64,000 nucleotides of DNA from Streptomyces sp. KL109B (GTDB lineage Bacteria > Actinomycetota > Actinomycetes > Streptomycetales > Streptomycetaceae). A program made the translations under genes and the position numbers. The notes under the pieces were generated by a model. That model was not told the DNA's origin, did not search any database, and saw nothing but the letters and a program-made list of their open reading frames with translations. Within the stretch, counting starts at the first letter, position 1, and the number at the start of each line of letters is the position of its first letter. This document shows, in pieces, positions 41,935-49,004 of the stretch. The DNA is taken from contig NZ_JASERL010000002.1 in assembly GCF_030766935.1 (NCBI RefSeq), positions 434,001 to 498,000 of the forward strand. Direction: 5' to 3'.

Positions 41935-42374
41935 TCCTGCTCCTCCTTACGGCGGCCCGCGGTGGCCCTGCGGCTGCCGCCGGATCCGGACGAGGACCGC
42001 TTCGACTCCGCCTGGCCCTCGTCGCGCGCCTGGTTGAAGGCGTCGGAGAGGGTCTGGGCGGCGCCGGACAGCGCGCCCTTGGACTTGCCGCGCGCGCCGG
42101 ACTCGGTGATCTCGCCGACCAGGTCGGGCAGTCCGGGGTCGCGGTGCGGGCCCGCTTCCAGGTCGAGCCGGTTGCAGGCCTCGGCGAAGCGCAGATAGGT
42201 GTCGACGCTGGCGACGACCACCCTGACGTCGATCTTCAGGATCTCGATGCCGACCAGCGAGACGCGGACGAACGCGTCGATGACGAGCCCGCGGTCCAGG
42301 ACGAGTTCGAGTACGTCGTACAGGCCGCTGGTTCCGCCACCGCCGCCTGTCTGTTGTGCGGGGACAACGGTCAT
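41931..42374 (-). CDS. gvpA: Gas vesicle structural protein GvpA (long actinobacterial form)
   Basis: A 147-residue GvpA. The wall-forming core is GLYDVLELVLDRGLVIDAFV then RVSLVGIEILKIDVRVVVAS, followed by the usual VDTYLRFAEACNRLDL. It is twice the length of a typical 70-75-residue GvpA: about 70 further residues form a Ser/Gly/Lys/Arg-rich tail (KSKGALSGAAQTLSDAFNQA onward). Such tails are frequent in Streptomyces, where vesicles have rarely been seen. GGGAGGA precedes the ATG. A 12-bp tandem array lies just upstream of the start. Confidence 0.93.
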   Translation of the reverse strand: MTVVPAQQTGGGGGTSGLYDVLELVLDRGLVIDAFVRVSLVGIEILKIDVRVVVASVDTYLRFAEACNRLDLEAGPHRDPGLPDLVGEITESGARGKSKGALSGAAQTLSDAFNQARDEGQAESKRSSSGSGGSRRATAGRRKEEQE

Positions 42375-42400
42375 GGAGGCCGGTCCTCCCTGTCTGTGTA

Positions 42401-42490
42401 GTACGCGATTGGGTACGCGAGTGGGTACGCGCGCAGGTGATCGCGTCGGTACGCGACTGGGTACGCGCTTCAGTACGTGACGCGGTGCGA
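42401..42490. repeat. 12-bp tandem array between gvpO and gvpA
   Basis: About seven units in register, best seen as GTACGCGATTGG, GTACGCGAGTGG, GTACGCGCGCAG, GTGATCGCGTCG, GTACGCGACTGG, GTACGCGCTTCA, GTACGTGACGCG. It fills most of the 136-bp spacer. Open frames cross it but match no protein. It may be a regulatory or mRNA-processing site or simple slippage. Confidence 0.85.
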
Positions 42491-42510
42491 GGCGGGGCGG
42501 GACGCCGGGT

Positions 42511-42861
42511 CTAGCGGCCGCCGGGCCTGTGGGCCGGTTCGGAGCGTCCGCGCTCGTAGCGGCGCAGGCGTCGGTATCCGGTCAGGGCGCCGTGCGGGTC
42601 CAGGCTCACCTGGTAGCTCGCCAGCAGGCTCATGGTGTCGGGGACCCGGGCCAGTTCGAGGACCTCGATCTCCAACTCCCAGCCGTCCTCGGTGCGTTCG
42701 AAGGACGACACGGTCTCGGCCGCCATGCCGGTGAGCTCCGCCAGCTGGGCGCGTGCCTCGCGCAGTACCTCCATGGGGCGCGGTGCGCCGCCCACCTCGG
42801 TGGTCTTGTCGTCGCCGGGCTCGCGCTCCGACGACCCTTGCGTCTTCTTCGTATTCGTCAT
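42511..42861 (-). CDS. gvpO: Gas vesicle protein GvpO
   Basis: A 116-residue protein, first gene of the gvp operon. After a charged Lys/Ser/Glu N-terminus it has PMEVLREARAQLAELTGMAA, then TEDGWELEIEVLELARVPDT and LLASYQVSLDPHGALTGYRR, which define GvpO, a small accessory/regulatory gas vesicle protein. It ends in an Arg/Gly tail. GAGG lies five bases before the ATG; an in-frame GTG five codons upstream is possible. The LigD-type gene ends only 44 bp upstream, leaving little space for a separate promoter. Confidence 0.92.
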   Translation of the reverse strand: MTNTKKTQGSSEREPGDDKTTEVGGAPRPMEVLREARAQLAELTGMAAETVSSFERTEDGWELEIEVLELARVPDTMSLLASYQVSLDPHGALTGYRRLRRYERGRSEPAHRPGGR

Positions 42862-42905
42862 GGCAGCCTCGGTCACCGGGTCTCCACAGACCCGCCGGAC
42901 AAACC

Positions 42906-43778
42906 TCAACTCCCGCCCTCCGAAAGGAGTTTGCGCCACGCGGAGCCGAGCGAACGACCCTTGCCGAGCAGCCCTTCCCACGGGTCGGTGCGGGCCTGCT
43001 CGACCGCGTTCGCGACGGTCCAGTGCCGGGCCCCCACGGCGGGGGATCCGAGCTGCCGCCAGGTCAGGGGTGTCGCCACGGGGGCGTCCTGCTTGGCGCG
43101 GACCGTGTAGGGCGCGACGGCGGTCTGGGCGTAGGCGTTGCGCATGACGTCCAGGTAGAGGCGGTCGCCGCGGTCCTTCTTGCGGGCGGCCGTGGTGAGG
43201 GTGTCGGGGTGTTCGGCGACGAGGGCGTCGGCCACGTGGCGGGCGAAGTCCCGTGTCTCGTCGAAGTCCTGGCTTCTGTCGAGGGGTACGACGACGTGGA
43301 CGCCGCGGGAGCCGGTGGTCATGGGGGCGCTGGGCAGGCCCAGGTCGTCGAGTTTCGCGTGCAGGAGGCGGGCCGCCTCGCGTACGGACTCGAAGTCGTC
43401 GTCGCCGGAGGGGTCGAGGTCGAAGACGAGGCGGTCGGGGTGGTCGATGTCGTCGGCGCGGGACAGCCAGCGGTGCAGGGTGAGGGCGGCCTGGTCGACG
43501 AGGAAGATCAGGGTGGCGGTGTCGTCGCACACGGTGTGCGTGACCGTGCCGCCCTCCTTCGGCACCTCTACCCGGTGGATCCAGTCGGGGTAGTGGTCCG
43601 GGGTGTCCTTCTGCATGAAACGGGGGCCTCCGGCGATGCCGTCGGGGTGGCGCTCCAGCATGAGGGGGCGTCCGCGCAAGTGTGGGAGCGCGAAGGGGGC
43701 GACGGCCTCGTAGTAGTCGGCGAGGTCACGCTTGGTGATCCCCGGGAAGAGGTGTTTACCGGGCCGATGAAGCTCCAC
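42906..43778 (-). CDS. LigD-type NHEJ polymerase/primase domain protein (PolDom, stand-alone)
   Basis: A 290-residue stand-alone polymerase domain of the archaeo-eukaryotic primase superfamily, as in bacterial LigD. It works with Ku and a ligase in end joining, adding ribonucleotides to broken ends. Catalytic motifs are LVFDLDPSGDD (the two metal Asp), TTGSRGVHVVVPLD (the SRGxHV motif) and DRLYLDVMRNAYAQ (third Asp). The N-terminal KHLFPGITKRDLADYYEAVA is also typical. No ligase or Ku gene is adjacent. Start is GTG with GAGGAGG six bases upstream. It is followed within 44 bp by gvpO on the same strand, so the gas vesicle genes may be read from its promoter. Confidence 0.93.
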   Translation of the reverse strand: MELHRPGKHLFPGITKRDLADYYEAVAPFALPHLRGRPLMLERHPDGIAGGPRFMQKDTPDHYPDWIHRVEVPKEGGTVTHTVCDDTATLIFLVDQAALTLHRWLSRADDIDHPDRLVFDLDPSGDDDFESVREAARLLHAKLDDLGLPSAPMTTGSRGVHVVVPLDRSQDFDETRDFARHVADALVAEHPDTLTTAARKKDRGDRLYLDVMRNAYAQTAVAPYTVRAKQDAPVATPLTWRQLGSPAVGARHWTVANAVEQARTDPWEGLLGKGRSLGSAWRKLLSEGGS

Positions 43779-43820
43779 GTGTCGCCTCCTCTGTTGCGTG
43801 TGCGCCGCACCGCGGTTGCG

Positions 43821-43852
43821 CCCCCGCGCCTCAATCGCCGGCGAGGCTGATT
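43821..43852 (+). repeat. Interspersed repeat, copy 7 (truncated, variant A)
   Basis: Only the second half is present: CCCCCGCGCCTCAATCGCCG followed by GCGAGGCTGATT. The GGGGCTCTGCCCC half is missing. It is 42 bp upstream of the LigD-type gene start. Confidence 0.75.
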
Positions 43853-43864
43853 TTCGCCAGGCCC

Positions 43865-43944
43865 ACTCAACCCCTTGCGGCTATTGAGCGCCGGCCAATC
43901 AAGCCCCTGCGGCGATTGAGCAGCGGGGTCCGGGGCGGAGCCCC
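43865..43944 (-). repeat. Interspersed repeat, copy 8 (variant B, inverted) plus an extra half unit
   Basis: ATCAAGCCCCTGCGGCGATT, then GAGCAGCGGGGTCC and GGGGCGGAGCCCC (43898-43944), preceded by a decayed half unit ACTCAACCCCTTGCGGCTAT at 43865. With copy 7 they fill most of the 201-bp spacer between transketolase stop and the LigD-type start; nothing else was seen there. Confidence 0.82.
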
Positions 43945-43979
43945 GGGGGTGTCACCACGGGTGGGCGTAACCGTGGGGG

Positions 43980-45851
43980 TCAAGACGTCACCGCGTGGCC
44001 CACCAGCAAGCCGACCGCCGCCACGATCCCGGCCGCGTCGATACCGGCGGCGGCCAACTGTTCACCCGGCGTCGCAGACCCCGGCATCGTACGTACACCC
44101 AACCGTGCCATCCGCGGAGCGGGCTCCGCGTCGGAGAAGGCCTCGGCCACCGCGTCCCCGAGTCCCCCCTGCTCCCGGTGGTCCTCCACGGTGAGCAGAC
44201 ACCCGGTGGCCCGCGCAGCATCCCGCAGGGCACGGCGGTCGACGGGCTTGACGGAGTACAGGTCGATCACGCGGACCGCGATTCCGGCGTCCGCCAGCTC
44301 GTCCGCCGCCTTCAGCGCCTCGTGCACGGTGACGCCGGCCGCGACGACCGTCACCCGGTCCCCGTCCCCGGAGCGCAACACCTTGCTGCCGCCGACGGGG
44401 AAGTCCTCGTGCGGCGGGTAGATGACGGGGGTCGCGCCACGCGACGTACGGAGGTAGCGGATTCCGGTCAAGTCGGCCATGCGGCCGACGAGTTGGGCGG
44501 TCTGGTTGGCATCGCACGGGTACAGGACCGTCGTGTCGTGGATCGCGCGGAACATCGCCAGGTCCTCCAGGCCCATCTGGGACGGACCGTCCTGACCGAT
44601 GGCGACGCCCGCGTGCGAGCCGACGAGGTTGAGGTCGGCGCCGCTGATGGACGCCATGCGGATGAAGTCGTGCGCGCGGGTGAGGAACGCCGCGAAGGTC
44701 GCCGCGTACGGCAGCCAGCCGCGCGCGCTCAACCCGACGCTCGTGGCGACGAGTTGCTGCTCGGCGATGTAGCACTCGCCGTACCGCTCGGGGTGCTCCT
44801 TGGCGAACATCTCGGCGCGCGTGGAGTCGCCGACCTCGCCGTCGAGCGCGACGACGTCGCCGCGCGCGGAGCCGAGCGCGGTGAGCGCCCGGCCGTACGC
44901 GTCGCGGGTGGCGACCCGCTCGCCGACCTCGAAGCGCGGCAGATCGAGGCGCCCGCTGCGCACCGCGTGCAGGATGCGCGCGGCGGGCGGCGACTTCACC
45001 TCGACGCGCAGGCCCCGGTCGCCGCCGAGCTCCTCGATGGCCGCGGCGGCGTCCGGCAGCGGCTTTCCGTGCGCGCCCTCGCGGTCCTCCACGGCCGCGA
45101 CGCCCTTGCCCTTGAGGGTGCGGGCGAGGATCGCCGTGGGCCGGCCGACGGTCGACGCGGCCTCCGCGTACGCGCGGTCGATGTCGGCCACGTCGTGCCC
45201 GTCGACGACGACGGTGTGCCAGTCGAAGGCCTTGAAGCGGCGGGCGTAGGCGTCGACGTCGTGGCCGTGCCGGGTGGGTCCGCGCTGGCCGAGCCGGTTG
45301 ACGTCGACGATCGCGACGAGGTTGTCGAGCTGTTCGTGCCCGGCGTACTCGGCGCACTCCCACACCGAGCCCTCCGCCATCTCGCTGTCGCCGCACAGCG
45401 CGTACACCTGGTATCCGACCCGGTCGAGCCGCTTGCCCGACCAGGCGATGCCGGCCGCGACGGGGAGCCCCTGGCCGAGCGACCCGGTGGCCGTCTCGAC
45501 CCACGGCAGGGCGCGCGGCGTCGGATGCCCTTCGAGGCGGCTGCCGTGCTTGCGGAAGGTGCGCAGTTCGGTGTCGTTGAGGGCGCCCGCCGCCTTGTAC
45601 GCCGCGTAGAGCAGCGGTGAGGCATGGCCCTTGGAGAGGACGAGACGGTCGTTGCCTGGGTGGGCGGGGCGGTCGAAGTCGTAGCGGAAGTGACGGCCGA
45701 GGAGGACGGCCATCAGGTCGGCGGCGGACATCGAGGACGTGGGGTGTCCGGAGCCCGCGGCGTCCGCGGCGCGGACCGAGTCGACCCTCAACTGCTGCCC
45801 GATGGCGTACAGTTCGGCGTCGCTGTATGCGGTGGTCGCCGTGCTGGTCAC
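43980..45851 (-). CDS. tkt: Transketolase
   Basis: A 623-residue thiamine diphosphate enzyme of the pentose phosphate pathway. The N-terminal cofactor domain has AAGSGHPTSSMSAADLMAVL, the TPP/Mg motif as CGDSEMAEGSVWECAEYAGH ending in VDVNRLGQRG, and HDVDAYARRF. The pyrimidine domain has ALDGEVGDSTRAEMF and AFLTRAHDFIRMASISGADL with SHAGVAIGQDGPSQMGLEDL, and the C-terminal domain ends in SDAEPAPRMARLGVRTMPGS. The GTG start overlaps the NDH-2 stop and AGGAGGTG lies before it. Being short of the main housekeeping transketolase (about 690 residues), it is probably an accessory copy. Confidence 0.92.
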   Translation of the reverse strand: MTSTATTAYSDAELYAIGQQLRVDSVRAADAAGSGHPTSSMSAADLMAVLLGRHFRYDFDRPAHPGNDRLVLSKGHASPLLYAAYKAAGALNDTELRTFRKHGSRLEGHPTPRALPWVETATGSLGQGLPVAAGIAWSGKRLDRVGYQVYALCGDSEMAEGSVWECAEYAGHEQLDNLVAIVDVNRLGQRGPTRHGHDVDAYARRFKAFDWHTVVVDGHDVADIDRAYAEAASTVGRPTAILARTLKGKGVAAVEDREGAHGKPLPDAAAAIEELGGDRGLRVEVKSPPAARILHAVRSGRLDLPRFEVGERVATRDAYGRALTALGSARGDVVALDGEVGDSTRAEMFAKEHPERYGECYIAEQQLVATSVGLSARGWLPYAATFAAFLTRAHDFIRMASISGADLNLVGSHAGVAIGQDGPSQMGLEDLAMFRAIHDTTVLYPCDANQTAQLVGRMADLTGIRYLRTSRGATPVIYPPHEDFPVGGSKVLRSGDGDRVTVVAAGVTVHEALKAADELADAGIAVRVIDLYSVKPVDRRALRDAARATGCLLTVEDHREQGGLGDAVAEAFSDAEPAPRMARLGVRTMPGSATPGEQLAAAGIDAAGIVAAVGLLVGHAVTS

Positions 45852-47203
45852 GGGGCACCTCCTTGGTTGTGCTGTTCCTTCTCGCGGGTGTCGTCGGGTA
45901 CGCGCGCCAGCTCGGGCGACGAGGTGTCGAGCGGCACCGACCACGACCTGACGAGCCCCAACTGGACGGCCTGGCGCGGCAGTACGGCGTCGAGCAGCCA
46001 GTCGGCGGCGACCCGCACCCGGTTCCCCGGCATGGCGGCCAGGTGGTAGCCGCGCGTGACGGCGCCCGCCACCGGGCCGGACAGCGGGACGCCGAGCGGG
46101 TTCGCGGCGGCCTTCACGCCGCCGAGGTCGACGGTGAAGCCGAGGTCCTTGTGCCGGTAGTCGCGGCGCTCGCCCTTGCCGAGGGACGCGGCGACGTTCA
46201 GGCCCGCGACGCGCCCCTGCCGCCAGGCGTGCTGCGCGGTCATCGGCGTGTACTCGCCCGGTTTCTCCAGGTCGGGCACGGCGGCCGCGTCGCCGCACGC
46301 GAACACCTCGGGGTGGCCCGGCACGTTCAGGTACGGGTCGACGAGGAGCCGGCCGCGTTCCAGGGGGCGGCCGAGGTCGGCGACGAGCGGGTCGGGGCGG
46401 ACGCCGACGCACCACACGAGCGTACGGGTGTCGACGAACTCCCCGTCGTCCAGCAGGACTCCGTCCTTCGTCGCCTCCTTCACGGACGTCCCGGTCCGGA
46501 TCTCGACGCCGCGCTCGCGCAGCACACTGTGGGCGGTCCGTGACAGGTGTTGGTCGAGTTCCGGCAGGACGCGCGGCGCGACGTCGAGCAGCATCCAGCG
46601 CGGCCGGATGCCCTGTCGCAGTGGCTGCTTCTTCACGAGCGCGTCGGTCAACAGCTGCCCCTGCGCGGCGACTTCGGTGCCGGTGTAGCCGGCGCCGACG
46701 ACGACGAAGGTGCAGCGGGCCCGGCAGTCCTCCGGGTCGTCGGAGGCGGCGGCGAGCTCGATCTGCCGGGTGACGTGGTCGCGCAGGTACAGCGCCTCTG
46801 GCATGCCGCGGAAGCCGTGCGCGTGCTCGGCGACGCCCGGCACCGGCAGCAGCTTGTTCACGCTGCCGACGGCCAGGACGAGGCGGTCGTACGCGAGGGT
46901 GCCGCGCCCGCCTTCGGGGTCGGTGTACGAGACGACCCGCTCGTCGAGGTCCACGCCGTCCGCCTCGCCGAGCACGAGCCGCGCGTGCGGCAGCGTCCCC
47001 GACAGCGACACGGTGACCCGGCGCGGCTCCAGGGAACCCGCCGCCACCTGCGGCAACAGCGGCAGGTACAGAAAGTAGTCGGTGGGATTGAGCAGGGTGA
47101 CGTCGGCGGTGTCCCGGGCCACCCGCGTCAGCATGCGGGCCGCTCGGTAGCCGGCGAACCCGGCGCCGACGATCACGACTCGGGACCGTCCCACGGCGCT
47201 CAC
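45848..47203 (-). CDS. Type II NADH dehydrogenase-like FAD/NAD(P) oxidoreductase
   Basis: A 451-residue flavoprotein. Two Rossmann motifs are seen: VVIVGAGFAGYRAARML for FAD and TFVVVGAGYTGTEVAAQG for NADH, then VFACGDAAAVPDLEKPGEYT with the third FAD motif. The segment AQHAWRQGRVAGLNV and a C-terminal amphipathic region match NDH-2, which passes electrons from NADH to menaquinone without pumping protons. It is coupled by 4-bp overlaps to a small membrane protein upstream and transketolase downstream. Relation to nitrate respiration is possible but not shown. Confidence 0.88.
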   Translation of the reverse strand: MSAVGRSRVVIVGAGFAGYRAARMLTRVARDTADVTLLNPTDYFLYLPLLPQVAAGSLEPRRVTVSLSGTLPHARLVLGEADGVDLDERVVSYTDPEGGRGTLAYDRLVLAVGSVNKLLPVPGVAEHAHGFRGMPEALYLRDHVTRQIELAAASDDPEDCRARCTFVVVGAGYTGTEVAAQGQLLTDALVKKQPLRQGIRPRWMLLDVAPRVLPELDQHLSRTAHSVLRERGVEIRTGTSVKEATKDGVLLDDGEFVDTRTLVWCVGVRPDPLVADLGRPLERGRLLVDPYLNVPGHPEVFACGDAAAVPDLEKPGEYTPMTAQHAWRQGRVAGLNVAASLGKGERRDYRHKDLGFTVDLGGVKAAANPLGVPLSGPVAGAVTRGYHLAAMPGNRVRVAADWLLDAVLPRQAVQLGLVRSWSVPLDTSSPELARVPDDTREKEQHNQGGAP

Positions 47204-47547
47204 GCCCCCGCCTTCGGGGGTTCGCTCGGCATCGGAGGGGCCGTCGGGACGGCGGGCCTGCCGGGTCGCGCGGCGGTGCGCAGCGCGTACGCCACGACGC
47301 CGAGCACGACGGCGACCACGAGGGCCGCGCCCCACTCCGGCATGCCGAGGCCGAGGACGAGCCCCAGCGCGAGCGCCACGGCGGCCCCCGCGTACAGGGC
47401 GGCGACGCCGGCTCCCGCGTAGAGGGCGGCCTTGCGCCGCTGGGCCCGCACGGACTCGGTGAACTCCTCGCGCAACGTCTCGCGGACGGCCCGCGTGACC
47501 TGCACGGTCAGTTGGTCGGTCAGCTGCTCGTCGATGCGGTTCATCAT
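47200..47547 (-). CDS. Small membrane protein with two-helix hairpin (holin-X/phage holin-like)
   Basis: A 115-residue protein. The first 38 residues are charged and helical (EQLTDQLTVQVTRAVRETLR), then two membrane helices (ALYAGAGVAALYAGAAVALA and WGAALVVAVVLGVVAYALR) and a Pro/Ala tail. It looks like the small actinobacterial putative holin-X superfamily proteins, which are not phage genes. Its stop overlaps the GTG of the NDH-2 gene, so it may anchor or regulate that flavoprotein at the membrane; that is inference. Two adjacent ATGs could start it. Confidence 0.78.
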   Translation of the reverse strand: MMNRIDEQLTDQLTVQVTRAVRETLREEFTESVRAQRRKAALYAGAGVAALYAGAAVALALGLVLGLGMPEWGAALVVAVVLGVVAYALRTAARPGRPAVPTAPPMPSEPPKAGA

Positions 47548-47663
47548 GCGCGCCGGGTACCCGTGCCACCCACCTCGTAACGACGTGACGCGGCTTGTCG
47601 GGACCGCCTCCGACTTCCCTGAAACGATCACACGTTCCCGGCCCGGCCTACTAGGCTCCTCCC

Positions 47664-48065
47664 ATGGAGATCCTGGGAACCACGCTGCGCGTCTGCGTCG
47701 AGGACCTGGAGGCGCTGGAGTCGACGGTCCACTTCTACGAGAACCTCACGGGCACGAGAGCGATGCGGTTCGAGCGCGGCGGGGTCTCGGTGGCCGCGGT
47801 CGGCTGCTTCCTCCTGATGAGCGGGCCGAAGGCGGAGATCGACGTGCTGCGCAAGGTGTCGGCGACGATCGCGGTTCCCGACGTCGACGAGGCGGGCGCC
47901 CTCCTCACCGCCTCCGGCGCCAAGGTCATCGCGGGCCCGGTACCGACGCCGGTGGGCCGCAATCTGATCGCGCTGCACCCGGACGGCTCGATCTTCGAGT
48001 ACGTCGACCGCCAGGCCATGGACCCGGACCAGGCCGAGCGGCCCGAGGCGGCCGAACAGTCCTGA
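47664..48065 (+). CDS. VOC-family (glyoxalase/dioxygenase-fold) protein
   Basis: A 133-residue vicinal oxygen chelate-fold protein made of two beta-alpha-beta-beta-beta modules: LRVCVEDLEALESTVHFYEN with LTGTRAMRFERGGVSVAAVG, then TIAVPDVDEAGALLTASGAK to RNLIALHPDGSIFEYVDRQA. A metal-site Glu is likely in IFEYVDR. Function may be lyase, dioxygenase or drug binding; no adjacent pathway helps. No ribosome binding site is seen; TAGGCT ends six bases before the ATG, consistent with a leaderless transcript. Confidence 0.85.
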   Translation: MEILGTTLRVCVEDLEALESTVHFYENLTGTRAMRFERGGVSVAAVGCFLLMSGPKAEIDVLRKVSATIAVPDVDEAGALLTASGAKVIAGPVPTPVGRNLIALHPDGSIFEYVDRQAMDPDQAERPEAAEQS

Positions 48066-48119
48066 CCCGCCGCCCGGCACGTATCCTCGCCCGGAGCACG
48101 AGGGTGAAGGACGGTGCAC

Positions 48120-48848
48120 GTGGCGGGCAGCACGACGGGCGGTACGGCGGCCGGTACGGCGGGCGGTACGGCGGGTTCCGACGAAGGGCGTACGTCCCTG
48201 AGCGCGCAGGCGCGGGAGGCGGTGCGGCAGCGCATCGTGGACCGGCGCTACCCCATGGGCGCGCGGCTCGTGGAGCGGGAGGTCGCCGAGGAACTGCGGA
48301 TGTCGCGGGTGCCGGTGCGCGAGGCACTGCGCGCGCTGGTCGCCGAGGGCCTGCTGGAACTGCTGCCGCGCAGCGGTGTGCGGGTGCGCCGCCTGGAGCG
48401 GATCGACGTACGGCATCTGTACGAGGTGTGGGAGCCGCTCGCCGTGCAGGCCGCGCGGCTCGCGGCGCGGGCGGTCGCGGGCCAGGACCCGCCCTCCCTC
48501 GACGCGCTGCGCGCCTGCCTCGACCGGGCCGAGCGGGCGGCCGCGGCGGACGAGGGCAAGCGGGAGGTGGCCGCGCACACGGCGTTCCACGAGGAGATCG
48601 TGGCGCTCGGCGGCAACCCGCTGCTTGCCCGCACCATGGAGCAGCTGAGCTGGCAGTTGCAGCTGCTGTTCGGGCTGCGCGAGGAGCCGGAGCACATGCG
48701 GGCGCAGCACGCGGACATCTTCCGGCACATCGCGGCGGGCGACGAGGAGTTGGCGGTGGCGAGCTCGCTGCTGCACGTCAGGGACAGCCGGGCGGTGGCG
48801 CTGAGGTCACTGTTCGGAGACGCCGCTTTGTATACCGAAGGCGAGTGA
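48120..48848 (+). CDS. GntR-family (FCD) transcriptional regulator
   Basis: A 242-residue regulator. After a Gly/Thr/Ala repeat-rich start (GGTAAGTAGGTAGS, from a 12-bp DNA repeat) the winged helix reads RQRIVDRRYPMGARLVEREV then AEELRMSRVPVREALRALVA and GLLELLPRSGVRVRRL. The C-terminal FCD ligand domain has LYEVWEPLAVQAARLAARAV and HTAFHEEIVALGGNPLL with metal-type His residues. GTG at 48120 has AAGGA at better spacing than GTG at 48114. A GTATAC-centred motif lies at its own 3' end and again before the next gene, so it probably controls the two amidohydrolases downstream. Confidence 0.88.
   Translation: MAGSTTGGTAAGTAGGTAGSDEGRTSLSAQAREAVRQRIVDRRYPMGARLVEREVAEELRMSRVPVREALRALVAEGLLELLPRSGVRVRRLERIDVRHLYEVWEPLAVQAARLAARAVAGQDPPSLDALRACLDRAERAAAADEGKREVAAHTAFHEEIVALGGNPLLARTMEQLSWQLQLLFGLREEPEHMRAQHADIFRHIAAGDEELAVASSLLHVRDSRAVALRSLFGDAALYTEGE
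48826..48840 (+). promoter_or_regulatory. GTATAC-centred motif at the end of the gntR gene, probable operator
   Basis: CTTTGTATACCGAAG, inside the last codons of gntR. It matches the reverse complement of the motif at 48941-48957 in 13 of 14 central positions. FCD-type GntR regulators commonly bind short GT..AC palindromes. Confidence 0.5.
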
Positions 48849-48940
48849 CCTGGGCGGGGAACCCGAAAGAAATCAGGCTATTCAGGCTATAAGCCGCCCT
48901 GAAGTCGCATTCCCCTTGGGCTCCCTTGTCGCGCGGGGCG

Positions 48941-48957
48941 CTTTGGTATACAAAAAG
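48941..48957 (-). promoter_or_regulatory. GTATAC-centred motif before the first amidohydrolase, probable GntR operator
   Basis: CTTTGGTATACAAAAAG on the plus strand, 48 bp before the amidohydrolase ATG and thus in the promoter region. It pairs in inverted orientation with the copy at 48826. Just upstream the spacer also has the direct repeat TCAGGCTAT twice (48871-48888). Confidence 0.6.
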
Positions 48958-49004
48958 GCGGGCCAGTTCTTCCTGGCTGCACCCGTCCCCCACCAGGAGC
49001 CCCC

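Noticed and set aside
47200..47547. Small holin-like gene as a sign of prophage
   Set aside because: It is coupled to NDH-2 and transketolase, with no phage structural or integrase genes.
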